Shown in pieces: positions 16,101-24,821 of a DNA stretch of 64,000 nucleotides. The stretch is taken from contig NZ_JAUQOP010000029.1 in assembly GCF_030580855.1 (NCBI RefSeq), positions 17,109-81,108 of the forward strand. The letters run 5' to 3'. The notes beneath the pieces are model-generated. The model did no database searches and was not told the origin of the DNA. It saw only the letters and a program-made list of their open reading frames with translations. Position 1 is the stretch's first letter. The number at the start of each line of letters is the position of its first letter. The position numbers and the translations under genes were made by a program. Source of the DNA: Pseudomonas citrullilanati. Its GTDB lineage: Bacteria > Pseudomonadota > Gammaproteobacteria > Pseudomonadales > Pseudomonadaceae.

Positions 16101-17981
16101 TCAAAGCCCCGGCGTCCAAGTCACCCCGAACAACCAGGTCCGGCCTTCCTCCCGATACCCATGGTCGACCCCTTCATGGTTGTACAGCGCCCGGCTGTAG
16201 CCCTTGTCCAGCAGGTTATCCACCTTCATGTCCAGCTTCACTTCCCGGCTCAGCGCCCAGCTGCTGCGCAAGCCCAGGAGGGCATAGCCGCCCAGCGCAT
16301 GTCGGTTGTTTTCATCGTCGTAGCTGCCACTCACCGCTTGCCAGGTCGCACCAAGGCTCAGCCGGTCGAATTGCCGGTCCAGGTCCAGGCTCATGGTCCT
16401 TCGGGCGCGGCGGGCCAGGGTGTGGCCGCTGTCTCGGTCCCGTGGGTCGATGACGGCCAGGGCCAGGTTGCCTTGCCAGCCAAACAGTGCTTGCATCAGG
16501 CTCATCTCGAAACCGTTGATCCGCGCCGAAGCCACGTTCTGCGGGCGTGACTGGCTGCCAAAAATGATCGCGTCCTCCAGGTCGGTGCGGTACAGCGAGG
16601 TCTCCAGGCGGGAGTCCTCGCTCAGTTGGCTGCGCCATTGCAGTTCATAGCTCTTGGCGGCCTCGGGAGTGAGGTCCGGGTTGCTGTAGTCCGGGTAATA
16701 CAGGTCGTTGAACGTCGGTGCGCGAAAACTTTCGCTGTAGGTCAGCAGCAGGTCGTTGTCCGGCGATACCGGCAGGGCGAGGGTGCCGCTCCAACTGTTC
16801 TGGCCGCCGAACTGCTGGTTCTGGTCGCGGCGCAGGCCCAGTTCGGTGGAAAACGCCTCGGCCTGGTAGCGGTGTTGGACAAACGCGGCACGGTTCCAGC
16901 GACTGTCCTCGTCGAACGGTGTGCTGCTGTTGACCCGATCCACGTAGCCGTCGCCGCCAACGATCAGGCTGTTGTGGTCATCCAGCGTCACGTCGTTCTG
17001 CCAGGTCACGGAGTCGCGGTAGGTGTTGAACACTTCGCGGACGTCGCTGAGCTTGTCGAAGGTCTTTTCGCGATTCTCGCTGTGGCCCCATTCGAGGCGG
17101 GATGTCCAGGCGTCGTTGATCCGTCCATCCACGTAGCCGCTGAAACTGCTTACGGCAAACTCGCTGTACGGCTGCTGGGGCAGTGATTCGAACGTGGCCG
17201 GGTCGAAGCGGCCGAATGGATTGTCGTACTCGCTCTTGCCCCGGTTATCCAGCAGGTTCAGGCCGACCTCCAGGTCGTCGGCCAGGGCATGGCTCAGGCT
17301 CAAGCTCAGCGACTGGTTGCGGTTGGCATCGTCGTCGCGGTCGCTGGGGTAGGACGCGTGGGTCCGATTGGCACCCGCGGACTCATCCAGGCTGGCGCCG
17401 AGGTTGAATCGGGTCTGTTCATCGCCGCCCGACAGGCCCAGGCTGCGCTCCCAGGTCTGGTGGCTGCCAACCCCCAGGTGCACGCGCGGTTGCAGGCCCT
17501 GGTCATGGCCGCGACGGGTAAAGATCTGGATGACCCCACCCACCGCATCGGCGCCATAGAGCACCGAGCGCGAACCGCGCAGCACTTCCACCCGTTCGAT
17601 CTGATTGATGTTCAGGCGTTGCAGGTTGCTGTCGCCGGAGGTCGCGTTGCCGATGCGCTGGCCGTCCACCAGCACCAGGCTCTGGGCCGACTTGGTGCCG
17701 CGAATGTAAATCCCCGGCAGGCTGCCGCGTCCCCCCAGCGGCGCGACTTGCACCCCCGGCACGCGGCTGAGCAGGTCGCTGACACTGGCCGGTTGCAGGC
17801 GCTCGATGTCGTCGCGGGTGAAGATCGTGTTGGCGGCGCTGCTGTCATTGCGCGCCTCGACCTGGCGGTTGGCGCTGATCACGATGTCGGGCAGCTTCAG
17901 CGCCTGCTCACGCTCGAAGGTGTCGGCCAGCAGGTCAGGGGTGGGCAGCAGGGAAAGGGTGAGGGCGAGGCGCAGTTTCAT
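16101..17981 (-). CDS. btuB: TonB-dependent receptor, BtuB-like
   Basis: Outer-membrane receptor of 626 residues, probably for cobalamin. After a signal (MKLRLALTLSLLPTPDLLA) comes a TonB-box-like LPDIVISANRQ, a plug domain (TRDDIERLQPASVSDLLSRV, IYIRGTKSAQSLVLVDGQRI, VEVLRGSRSVLYGADAVGG) and a 22-strand barrel ending DHGYREEGRTWLFGVTW. The plug is closest in pattern to E. coli BtuB and length agrees (BtuB about 600). There is no room for a cobalamin riboswitch: only 149 bases separate it from dxs, and most are REP. Confidence 0.88.
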   Translation of the reverse strand: MKLRLALTLSLLPTPDLLADTFEREQALKLPDIVISANRQVEARNDSSAANTIFTRDDIERLQPASVSDLLSRVPGVQVAPLGGRGSLPGIYIRGTKSAQSLVLVDGQRIGNATSGDSNLQRLNINQIERVEVLRGSRSVLYGADAVGGVIQIFTRRGHDQGLQPRVHLGVGSHQTWERSLGLSGGDEQTRFNLGASLDESAGANRTHASYPSDRDDDANRNQSLSLSLSHALADDLEVGLNLLDNRGKSEYDNPFGRFDPATFESLPQQPYSEFAVSSFSGYVDGRINDAWTSRLEWGHSENREKTFDKLSDVREVFNTYRDSVTWQNDVTLDDHNSLIVGGDGYVDRVNSSTPFDEDSRWNRAAFVQHRYQAEAFSTELGLRRDQNQQFGGQNSWSGTLALPVSPDNDLLLTYSESFRAPTFNDLYYPDYSNPDLTPEAAKSYELQWRSQLSEDSRLETSLYRTDLEDAIIFGSQSRPQNVASARINGFEMSLMQALFGWQGNLALAVIDPRDRDSGHTLARRARRTMSLDLDRQFDRLSLGATWQAVSGSYDDENNRHALGGYALLGLRSSWALSREVKLDMKVDNLLDKGYSRALYNHEGVDHGYREEGRTWLFGVTWTPGL

Positions 17982-18017
17982 GGGTGTTCCGTGACTATTT
18001 GATCCACACAAAACCAA

Positions 18018-18107
18018 TGTGGGAGCGGGCTTGCTCGCGAAGGCGGTGTATCAGCCAACATTAATATTGACTGACACAGCGCCTTCGCGAGCAAGCCCGC
18101 TCCCACA
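18018..18107. repeat. REP pair, family A
   Basis: Two inverted REP units that occupy most of the dxs-btuB gap. Confidence 0.86.
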
Positions 18108-18130
18108 AGGGGGCCGCGGTGCTTGAAAAA

Positions 18131-20029
18131 TCAGCGGCCCAGCAACTGCAACCGCTGGCGCACCGCCGCTTCGATCCCGGCTTCGTCCAGGCCGCATTCG
18201 GCGAGCATCTGGGCAGGCTTGGCGTGCTCGACGTAGATGTCCGGCAGGCCCAGGTGCAGGACCGGCTTGAGCAGGTTTTCCCGGGCCAGGAACTCGCTGA
18301 CCGCCGCGCCGGCACCGCCCATGATGGCGTTTTCCTCGATGGTCACCAACAGCTCGTGCTGGGCTGCCATCTCGCGCACCAGGGCTTCATCCAGCGGTTT
18401 GACGAAGCGCATGTCCACCACCGTGGCGTCCAGGGTTTGCGCGACCTTGAGGGCGTCGGCCAGTTGTACGCCGAACACCAGCAGGGCCGTCTGCTTGCCT
18501 TGGCGGCGAATCACGCCCTTGCCGATCTCGATGGGGTCGAGGTTGGCCTCGATGGTCGCGTTCGGGCCGGTGCCGCGGGGATAGCGCACCGCCGCCGGGC
18601 CGTTGAACAGGTGGCCGGTGGTGAGCATCTTGCGCAGCTCGTTCTCATCGCTCGGGGTCATCACCAGCATGCCAGGGATGCAGCGCAGGAACGACAGGTC
18701 GAAGCTGCCGGCGTGGGTCGGGCCGTCTTCGCCCACCAGGCCGGCGCGGTCGATGGCGAACAGCACGTCGAGGTTCTGCACCGCCACGTCATGCACCAAC
18801 TGGTCGTAGCCGCGTTGCAGGAAGGTCGAATAGATCGCCACCACCGGTTTCGCGCCTTCGCAGGCCATGCCGGCGGCGAGGGTCACGGCGTGCTGCTCGG
18901 CAATCGCCACGTCGAAATAGCGCTGCGGGTAGCGTTCGCTGAAGGCCACCAGGTCCGAGCCTTCCTTCATCGCCGGGGTAATGCCCACCAGACGCGGGTC
19001 GGCGGCGGCCATGTCGCACAGCCATTGTCCGAACACGCCGGAGTACTTCGGCCCGCCGGCCTTTTTCGGAGCGGCGGCCGGGGCGTCCAGGGGTTCGAGC
19101 TTGGTGATGGCGTGGTAGCCGATCGGGTCGACTTCCGCCGGGGCGAAGCCCTTGCCCTTCTTGGTGACCACGTGCAGGAACTGCGGGCCCTTGAGGTCAC
19201 GCATGTTGCGCAGGGTGGCGATCAGCGTAGGCAGGTCGTGGCCGTCGATGGGGCCGATGTAGTTCCAGCCCAGTTCCTCGAACAGCGTGCCGGGCACCAG
19301 CATGCCCTTGGCGTATTCCTCGGTGCGACGGGCGATTTCCCAGGCGCCGGGCAGGCGCGACAGGACCTTCTTGCTGCCTTCGCGCATGCTGGCGTAGGTG
19401 CGGCTGGAGAGGATCTTCGCCAGGTAGTTGGACAGGCCGCCGACGTTGCGCGAGATCGACATGTCGTTGTCGTTGAGGATCACCAGCATGTTGGCGTTGA
19501 CTTCCGGCGCATGGTTCAGCGCCTCGAACGCCATGCCGGCCGTCAGCGCGCCGTCACCGATCACGGCAATGGCCTTGCGGTCGCTGTTCTGCAGGCGGGC
19601 GGCAATCGCCATGCCCAGGGCGGCGCTGATGGAGGTGCTGGAGTGGCCGACGCCGAAGGTGTCGTATTCGCTCTCGGAGCGGCGCGGGAAGGCCGCCACG
19701 CCGTCCTTCTGGCGCAAGGTGCCCATGCGCTCGCGGCGACCGGTGAGGATCTTGTGCGGGTAAGCCTGGTGACCGACGTCCCACACCAACCGGTCGTCCG
19801 GGGTGTCGAACACGTAGTGCAAGGCGATCGTCAGCTCGATGACGCCCAGGCCGGCTCCGAAGTGCCCACCGGTCTGGCCGACCGTGTAGAGCAGTTCCAG
19901 GCGCAATTCATCGGCCAGGGTTTCCAGCTCGGCTTCACCCAACCGACGCAGGCCGTCCGGCGTGTTGGCGCGGTCCAGCAGGGGCGTGGTCGGGCGTTTG
20001 CGGGGAATCTCTTGAAACGTCGTGGGCAT
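18131..20029 (-). CDS. dxs: 1-deoxy-D-xylulose-5-phosphate synthase
   Basis: First enzyme of the MEP isoprenoid pathway: condenses pyruvate and glyceraldehyde 3-phosphate using thiamine diphosphate. The 632-residue protein shows VWDVGHQAYPHKILTGR, HSSTSISAALGMA, the ThDP motif GDGALTAGMAFEALNH and the transketolase-like block VAIAEQHAVTLAAGMA. It follows ispA on the same strand with a 113-base gap, giving the usual xseB-ispA-dxs operon. Confidence 0.97.
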   Translation of the reverse strand: MPTTFQEIPRKRPTTPLLDRANTPDGLRRLGEAELETLADELRLELLYTVGQTGGHFGAGLGVIELTIALHYVFDTPDDRLVWDVGHQAYPHKILTGRRERMGTLRQKDGVAAFPRRSESEYDTFGVGHSSTSISAALGMAIAARLQNSDRKAIAVIGDGALTAGMAFEALNHAPEVNANMLVILNDNDMSISRNVGGLSNYLAKILSSRTYASMREGSKKVLSRLPGAWEIARRTEEYAKGMLVPGTLFEELGWNYIGPIDGHDLPTLIATLRNMRDLKGPQFLHVVTKKGKGFAPAEVDPIGYHAITKLEPLDAPAAAPKKAGGPKYSGVFGQWLCDMAAADPRLVGITPAMKEGSDLVAFSERYPQRYFDVAIAEQHAVTLAAGMACEGAKPVVAIYSTFLQRGYDQLVHDVAVQNLDVLFAIDRAGLVGEDGPTHAGSFDLSFLRCIPGMLVMTPSDENELRKMLTTGHLFNGPAAVRYPRGTGPNATIEANLDPIEIGKGVIRRQGKQTALLVFGVQLADALKVAQTLDATVVDMRFVKPLDEALVREMAAQHELLVTIEENAIMGGAGAAVSEFLARENLLKPVLHLGLPDIYVEHAKPAQMLAECGLDEAGIEAAVRQRLQLLGR

Positions 20030-20142
20030 CAGGCGAATCGTTATAGGTATAGAAAGAGGCGGCAGTTTACCTTATGCATCGCAAGCTGCCCACGCGTTGG
20101 CCGGAACTTGGCCGATACGCAGTCTGAAGGGTTGACCCCGTG

Positions 20143-21030
20143 TCAGCTGCGTCGTTCGACGATATAGCGCGCCAGGTCACGCAACGGCTCGGCCGCCGCG
20201 TCAAAGGGTCGCAGCGCGGCCAGGGCCTGGTCGCGCAGTTCCAGGGCGTAGGCCTTGGCGGCGTCGAGGCCGAGCAGGGCCGGGTAGGTCGGCTTGTCGC
20301 GGGCGATGTCGGCGCCCTGGCGCTTGCCGAGGGTCTGGGTATCGCTTTCGACGTCGAGGATGTCGTCCTGCACCTGGAACGCCAGGCCAATGGCCCGGGC
20401 GTAGGCTTGCAAGGCCTGCAACTGCTCCGGCGTGGCCCGGCCGCTGGCGAGGGCGCCCAACTTGACGCTGGCCTCGATCAGGGCGCCGGTCTTGTGCCGG
20501 TGCATGTATTCCAGCGCACCCTGGTCCAGCTTCAGGCCGACCGAGCCGAGGTCGATGGCCTGGCCGCCGACCATCCCGGCCGGGCCAGCCGCCAGCGCCA
20601 GGGCACTGACCATGTCCAGGCGGATCTGCGCGGGGCAATCGCTCAAGGCGGGGTCGAGCAGGGCACTGAAGGCCAGGCTCTGCAAGCCGTCGCCGGCGAG
20701 GATTGCGCAGGCTTCGTCGAATTGCTTGTGGGTGGTGGGCTGGCCGCGACGCAGGTCGTCGTCGTCCATGGCCGGCAGGTCATCGTGGACCAGCGAGTAG
20801 GCGTGGATCAGTTCCACCGCGCACGCCGCGCCATTGGCCTGTGAAGCCTGGCCGCCCAAGGCCTCGCAGGCGGCATAGGCCAGCAGCGGGCGGACACGCT
20901 TGCCGCCGTTCATCACGCTGTAGCGCATGGCCTCGTACAACCGCGCCAGCTCCGGGCCCGGGGCGTTGAACAAGGTGTCCAATGCAGCATTGACCCGGGC
21001 CTGGCTGCTGGCCTGATAGGCGGCGATCAT
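20143..21030 (-). CDS. ispA: Farnesyl diphosphate synthase (polyprenyl synthetase)
   Basis: Makes farnesyl diphosphate from DMAPP and IPP. The 295-residue protein has the first Asp-rich motif DDLPAMDDDDLRRG, the second QVQDDILDVE, and the substrate loop GGKRVRPLL. The ATG at 21030 overlaps the xseB stop (ATGA). Confidence 0.96.
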   Translation of the reverse strand: MIAAYQASSQARVNAALDTLFNAPGPELARLYEAMRYSVMNGGKRVRPLLAYAACEALGGQASQANGAACAVELIHAYSLVHDDLPAMDDDDLRRGQPTTHKQFDEACAILAGDGLQSLAFSALLDPALSDCPAQIRLDMVSALALAAGPAGMVGGQAIDLGSVGLKLDQGALEYMHRHKTGALIEASVKLGALASGRATPEQLQALQAYARAIGLAFQVQDDILDVESDTQTLGKRQGADIARDKPTYPALLGLDAAKAYALELRDQALAALRPFDAAAEPLRDLARYIVERRS

Positions 21031-21269
21031 TCAGGCTGTTCCGCGTCGAAAGGCTCTTCGGTCAGTTCACCGTCGCGCTCGAGCAGCAGTTGCACCTTCT
21101 GCTCGGCCTGGGCCAGCGCCGCCTGGCAGTCGCGAGTCAAGCCGATGCCCTGCTCGAAGGCGGCCAGCGAGTCTTCCAGCGACAGTTCGCCGTTCTCCAG
21201 CCGTTCGACCAGCGTTTGCAGGTCGGCCAGAGATTGTTCGAAATCCAGTGCAGCTTTTTTGCGGGCCAT
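21027..21269 (-). CDS. xseB: Exodeoxyribonuclease VII small subunit
   Basis: An 80-residue acidic helical protein that binds XseA to form the single-strand exonuclease. The family core is visible (FEQSLADLQTLVERLENGEL, then LEDSLAAFEQGI). It starts the xseB-ispA-dxs operon. Confidence 0.96.
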   Translation of the reverse strand: MARKKAALDFEQSLADLQTLVERLENGELSLEDSLAAFEQGIGLTRDCQAALAQAEQKVQLLLERDGELTEEPFDAEQPE

Positions 21270-21352
21270 GGCGGCTATTCCGGTTGACTGTTAAACCGGC
21301 GCGACACTAGCAGACATGGGGGGTTGGGGCAAATCAGGACCTGCCGCTCTCG

Positions 21353-21381
21353 TGGCGAGGGAGCAAGCTCCGTCGCCACGG
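21353..21381. repeat. Degenerate REP-like hairpin
   Basis: TGGCGAGGGAGCAAGCTCCGTCGCCA can fold as a hairpin and shares GTGGCGAGGG with family B. It lies in the 373-base gap between xseB and magA. Confidence 0.55.
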
Positions 21382-21410
21382 GATTGCGCCAAATTCAAGT
21401 CAGTTTTCGT

Positions 21411-21454
21411 ATTCGGCTCATTGGGTGAGCCGAATAAACCCTCAATTCGGCTCA
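21411..21454. repeat. Triple ATTCGGCTCA repeat upstream of mag operon
   Basis: ATTCGGCTCA occurs at 21411-21420, inverted at 21426-21435 after a five-base loop, and again in direct orientation at 21445-21454. The first two form a perfect 10-base stem. It could be an operator or a terminator stem; no U tract follows. Located about 190 bases before magA. Confidence 0.6.
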
Positions 21455-21642
21455 CGCACGCCTCAGTACGTGATTTCCCACACAGAATCGCGCGTTCCCC
21501 GATTGTGAATTATTGGCCGAATCGCTAACCTTCGCGCCATCTACAGCCCCCGTATGGCGGGCGTTCGGACGAAACCTGATAAATGACGAAAAATGCGCCG
21601 GGGAAGGGCGCCAGGTTGCGTTGTGCATGGCAGGAGGCATAC

Positions 21643-22431
21643 ATGCGTTCCCTTTCACTGTTGATCGCGTTGGTGGTCGCGCCCCTGGCGTGGGCGGAGC
21701 CTTCGGCGCAGATGTCCGAGCCGGTGGGCGGCTGGCGCTACAGTGGCCTGCTCGACCGCACCGAAAACCCCCAGGTCGCCTACCCCACGCCCCCCATCGA
21801 CCGGGGCGTACAGCGCAACCGCACGATGATCGAAGGCCAGATCAAGGCCATGGGCACGATGCGCCAGCCCCACAGCCTGGCGGTCAACGGCAATCCCCTG
21901 AACCTCTACACCGACGACGAGGGGCGTTTCGCCCGGCCGTATGCGTTCGGCGCCGGTTCCAACAGCGTCGAGGTGCGCAGCTCCGAGGGCAAGTCCCTCA
22001 AGCGGGTGCAGTTCTACGAAGCCAACCACCTGCGCACGCCGGCGCAGATCCGCGTCGTGCTGGGCTGGGACGACCCCAAGGCCGAGCTGGACCTGCATAT
22101 CGTCACACCGGACGGCCAACATGCGTTCTTCGGCCAGCCTGCGCTGAGCAATGGTGGCGGCCTGGACCCGGACGGCGTCGATGGCCCCGGCCCGGAAATG
22201 TTCACCATGACCGCGCCGATGCATGGCACCTACCTGGTCTACGTGAACTACTGGGGCAACTACGGCAGCGAAGGCTACAACTTCGACGAAGGCAGCAACC
22301 AGAACGAGGTGATTACCTCGCAGATCAACCTGGTGCTCAACGAAAACACCGTCGATGAAAAACGCGAGACCTTTGTCGTGCCCCTGCGCGCCATTGGCGA
22401 TCTATTGCTGGTCAAGACTTTCAACTACTGA
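21643..22431 (+). CDS. magA: MagA: DUF2135 (YfaP-like) periplasmic protein
   Basis: First gene of the six-gene macroglobulin operon. A 262-residue exported protein (signal SLSLLIALVVAPLAWA) with a C-terminal DUF2135 region (VVLGWDDPKAELDLHIVTPD, then GTYLVYVNYWGNYG). In P. aeruginosa MagA is reported to be part of an inner-membrane complex with MagD, MagB and MagF. ATG at 21643 has CAGGAGG close upstream. It resembles MagF at the other end of the operon (shared GGWR start, NSVEVRS, DLDLH/ELDLH and YLVYVNY), so the two are likely paralogues. Confidence 0.9.
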   Translation: MRSLSLLIALVVAPLAWAEPSAQMSEPVGGWRYSGLLDRTENPQVAYPTPPIDRGVQRNRTMIEGQIKAMGTMRQPHSLAVNGNPLNLYTDDEGRFARPYAFGAGSNSVEVRSSEGKSLKRVQFYEANHLRTPAQIRVVLGWDDPKAELDLHIVTPDGQHAFFGQPALSNGGGLDPDGVDGPGPEMFTMTAPMHGTYLVYVNYWGNYGSEGYNFDEGSNQNEVITSQINLVLNENTVDEKRETFVVPLRAIGDLLLVKTFNY

Positions 22432-22458
22432 TTCCGCTCCACGGATGAACAGGCCCTT

Positions 22459-24174
22459 GTGAATATGAGCGACAACACTGCTTCCCCGACCACTGCGACA
22501 GCTGTCGCCAAACCTGCGCGTCGCTGGCCGGCGTTGCTGATCGGGCTGTGCCTGGTGGCCGGTGTAGCCGCCGGGTTGGGCTGGTTCATGCACAAGCCCA
22601 AGGCACCGCCCACGGCGCTGGCCCTGGAGAAACTCGGCCTGGATCGTCCCGACGGCTTGCTCGAGGCCCATTCCCTGAGCCAGTTGCCCAAGGACCTGCT
22701 GGCGGTGCCGTTCCTCAAGGCCACGCTCACCGAGGACTTCGTCTTCTATTACGAGGCCCACGCCGACCGCCTCGGGCTGATCGGCAGCCTGCGCCGGATC
22801 ATCTACGAACATGACCTCAAGCTGCAGGACAGCCTGATCGAGGAGCTGTTCGACCAACCCACCGATGTCGCGTTGTGGCGCGGTGCCGATGGTCGCCTCA
22901 AGGACTTCCTGCTGGTGATGGATCGCGGCGGCCTGGCCAAGGTGCTCGAACCGCTGGCCAAGGTCGCCCTGGACGATATGCAATTGAGCAAGCTCAGCGA
23001 CCTGCGGGTCGGTGGCGACGATGTCGCGCTCTACCAGCTGTCCTACAACGCCAGCAAATCCCTGGTGTTCGCTTCCCATGGCGACAAGCTGGTGGTGCTA
23101 TCCAACCCGTCCAAGCTCTACGACCCGGCCAACGGCCCCTCGCAAGAACATGGCAGCGTATCGACCACGGCGCTGGCGGCGCTGCTCAACGGCGACAAGC
23201 TGTTCCCCGAAGCCTTCGGCCTGCCGCCCAAGGCGCCGGAGGTCAAGCAACGCATTTCGGTCAACGCCAGCGTGCTTGCCATGGGCTACCAGCGATTCAT
23301 CCCGAACTTCGCCGGGCTGCGCTTCGACATGGACGACAAGGGCTGGCACAGCTTCCTGGCCCTGGACGAGCAGGAAAACCAACCGGACTTCGACTTCAAG
23401 CCGATCTGGCAGGCCATGCCCATGGGCGCCAGCGCCTGCGTGGCCTTGCCCCTGGCGGCGGCAGCGCAGAAACCGCTGCTGGTGAAACTCGGCGCCGAGG
23501 AAAAAACCGCCCAGGCCATGGTCGGCCACGTGACCGGCGCGGCCGGCCTGTGCTGGTACGCCGATTCGCGGCTGTACACGCCCCTGCTGGTGGCGAGCCT
23601 GAACGAAGACGACGGCAAGCTCGACGCCGACCTGGGCAACCTGTTCGGCTCGATGGTCGGTGCCTACGAAAACAACGTCGCCGAACACGCCTTCCCGGTG
23701 GTCGAAAAGCAGGAAGGTTCGATGCACCAATGGCAGCGGCAGGTGAGTTCCAACTTCGGTCCGTACCTGGCCAAGGATTCGCTGCAGCCGGAGTCCATCA
23801 CCGGCAAGGCGTTCATGCGGGTCAGCCTGGCGCGCCACGGTTCGACCCTGCTGTTTTCCCTCGACGACAAACTCGTGGACAAGGCCCTCGGCACCCTCGA
23901 CAAGCGCTTCCCGCCGATGGCCGACGTGGTGCCCAAGGACCTGCTGATGCCGATCTACTTCGGCCCGGACTCGATCGCGCAGTTGATGCAGCACGAAACC
24001 CTCGACAGCCTGCCCCAGGACATGGAACCGGTGTTCTACAACGCCGCGCAGACCTACCTGATCCCGAAACTGCGCACCCTCGGCGGCTACGGCAAGTACG
24101 CCCTGACGTTGCCGGCCGGCAGCGAGCCTGACGGTCACTGGCAGTGGCTGCCGCTGGAATGGAAAGCGCTGTGA
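22459..24174 (+). CDS. magB: MagB: DUF2138 inner-membrane protein
   Basis: A 571-residue protein of the DUF2138 (E. coli YfaA) type. One membrane helix near residues 26-46 (LLIGLCLVAGVAAGLGWFM) anchors a large periplasmic part. No catalytic motif is recognised. In P. aeruginosa it co-purifies with MagD. GTG at 22459 has an AACAGG six bases upstream; ATG at 22465 is an alternative. Its stop overlaps the start of the next gene. Confidence 0.88.
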   Translation: MNMSDNTASPTTATAVAKPARRWPALLIGLCLVAGVAAGLGWFMHKPKAPPTALALEKLGLDRPDGLLEAHSLSQLPKDLLAVPFLKATLTEDFVFYYEAHADRLGLIGSLRRIIYEHDLKLQDSLIEELFDQPTDVALWRGADGRLKDFLLVMDRGGLAKVLEPLAKVALDDMQLSKLSDLRVGGDDVALYQLSYNASKSLVFASHGDKLVVLSNPSKLYDPANGPSQEHGSVSTTALAALLNGDKLFPEAFGLPPKAPEVKQRISVNASVLAMGYQRFIPNFAGLRFDMDDKGWHSFLALDEQENQPDFDFKPIWQAMPMGASACVALPLAAAAQKPLLVKLGAEEKTAQAMVGHVTGAAGLCWYADSRLYTPLLVASLNEDDGKLDADLGNLFGSMVGAYENNVAEHAFPVVEKQEGSMHQWQRQVSSNFGPYLAKDSLQPESITGKAFMRVSLARHGSTLLFSLDDKLVDKALGTLDKRFPPMADVVPKDLLMPIYFGPDSIAQLMQHETLDSLPQDMEPVFYNAAQTYLIPKLRTLGGYGKYALTLPAGSEPDGHWQWLPLEWKAL

Positions 24175-24821
24175 CAGCACGGATGCGCAATCCCCGCGCC
24201 TGGACATTGCTGCTGGCGCTGCTGCTGGCTGGCCGGGCGCTTGCCGTCGAGGCGCCGGCGCTGGATGTGGAACAGTCCAAGGTCTTTCGCGCCTGGTTCG
24301 TGCGTATCGCCCAGGAGCAGTTGACCCGGGGCCCGAGCCCGCGCTGGTACCAGCAGGACTGTGCCGGGCTGGTGCGCTTCGCCGCCAACGAGGCGCTGAA
24401 GGTCCACGACGACAAGTGGCTGCGCAGCAATGGCCTGTCCAACCGCTACCTGCCGCCGGAACTGCCGTTGAGCGATGCCCAGCGCCGTCTCGCCCAGCAA
24501 TGGCAGCAGGGCGGCGGCAAGGTCGGGCCCTACGTCAACGCCATCAAGCTGATCCAGTTCAACAGTCGCCTGGTGGGCCGCGATGTCGCCCGGGCCCGCC
24601 CCGGCGACCTGATGTTCTTCGACCAGGGCGATGACCAGCACCTGATGATCTGGATGGGCCGCTACATCGCCTATCACACCGGCACCACAACCCCTACCGA
24701 CAACGGCATGCGCTCCGCAAGCCTGCAACAACTCATGAACTGGAAGGACACCCGATGGATACCCGACGCAGCCAACCCCAACTTCATCGGCGTCTATCGA
24801 CTCAACTTTCTCTCCCAATGA
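24171..24821 (+). CDS. magC: MagC: DUF1175 protein with NlpC/P60-like motifs
   Basis: A 216-residue exported protein of the DUF1175 (E. coli YfaT) type. A signal or anchor (residues 9-25) is followed by DCAGLVRFA with Cys near residue 64, and later by RPGDLMFFDQGDDQHLMIWMG with His near 157. Order and spacing recall the NlpC/P60 peptidase core (DCSGLV, GDLVFF, HVGIY), so a peptidoglycan-peptide hydrolase is plausible; this is inference. GTG at 24171 overlaps the magB stop; ATG at 24183 is an alternative. ATGA overlap leads into magD. Confidence 0.85.
   Translation: MTARMRNPRAWTLLLALLLAGRALAVEAPALDVEQSKVFRAWFVRIAQEQLTRGPSPRWYQQDCAGLVRFAANEALKVHDDKWLRSNGLSNRYLPPELPLSDAQRRLAQQWQQGGGKVGPYVNAIKLIQFNSRLVGRDVARARPGDLMFFDQGDDQHLMIWMGRYIAYHTGTTTPTDNGMRSASLQQLMNWKDTRWIPDAANPNFIGVYRLNFLSQ

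Noticed and set aside
18119..20167. A 682-residue plus-strand open frame over dxs
   Set aside because: Antisense shadow of dxs, whose thiamine-diphosphate motifs are all intact.
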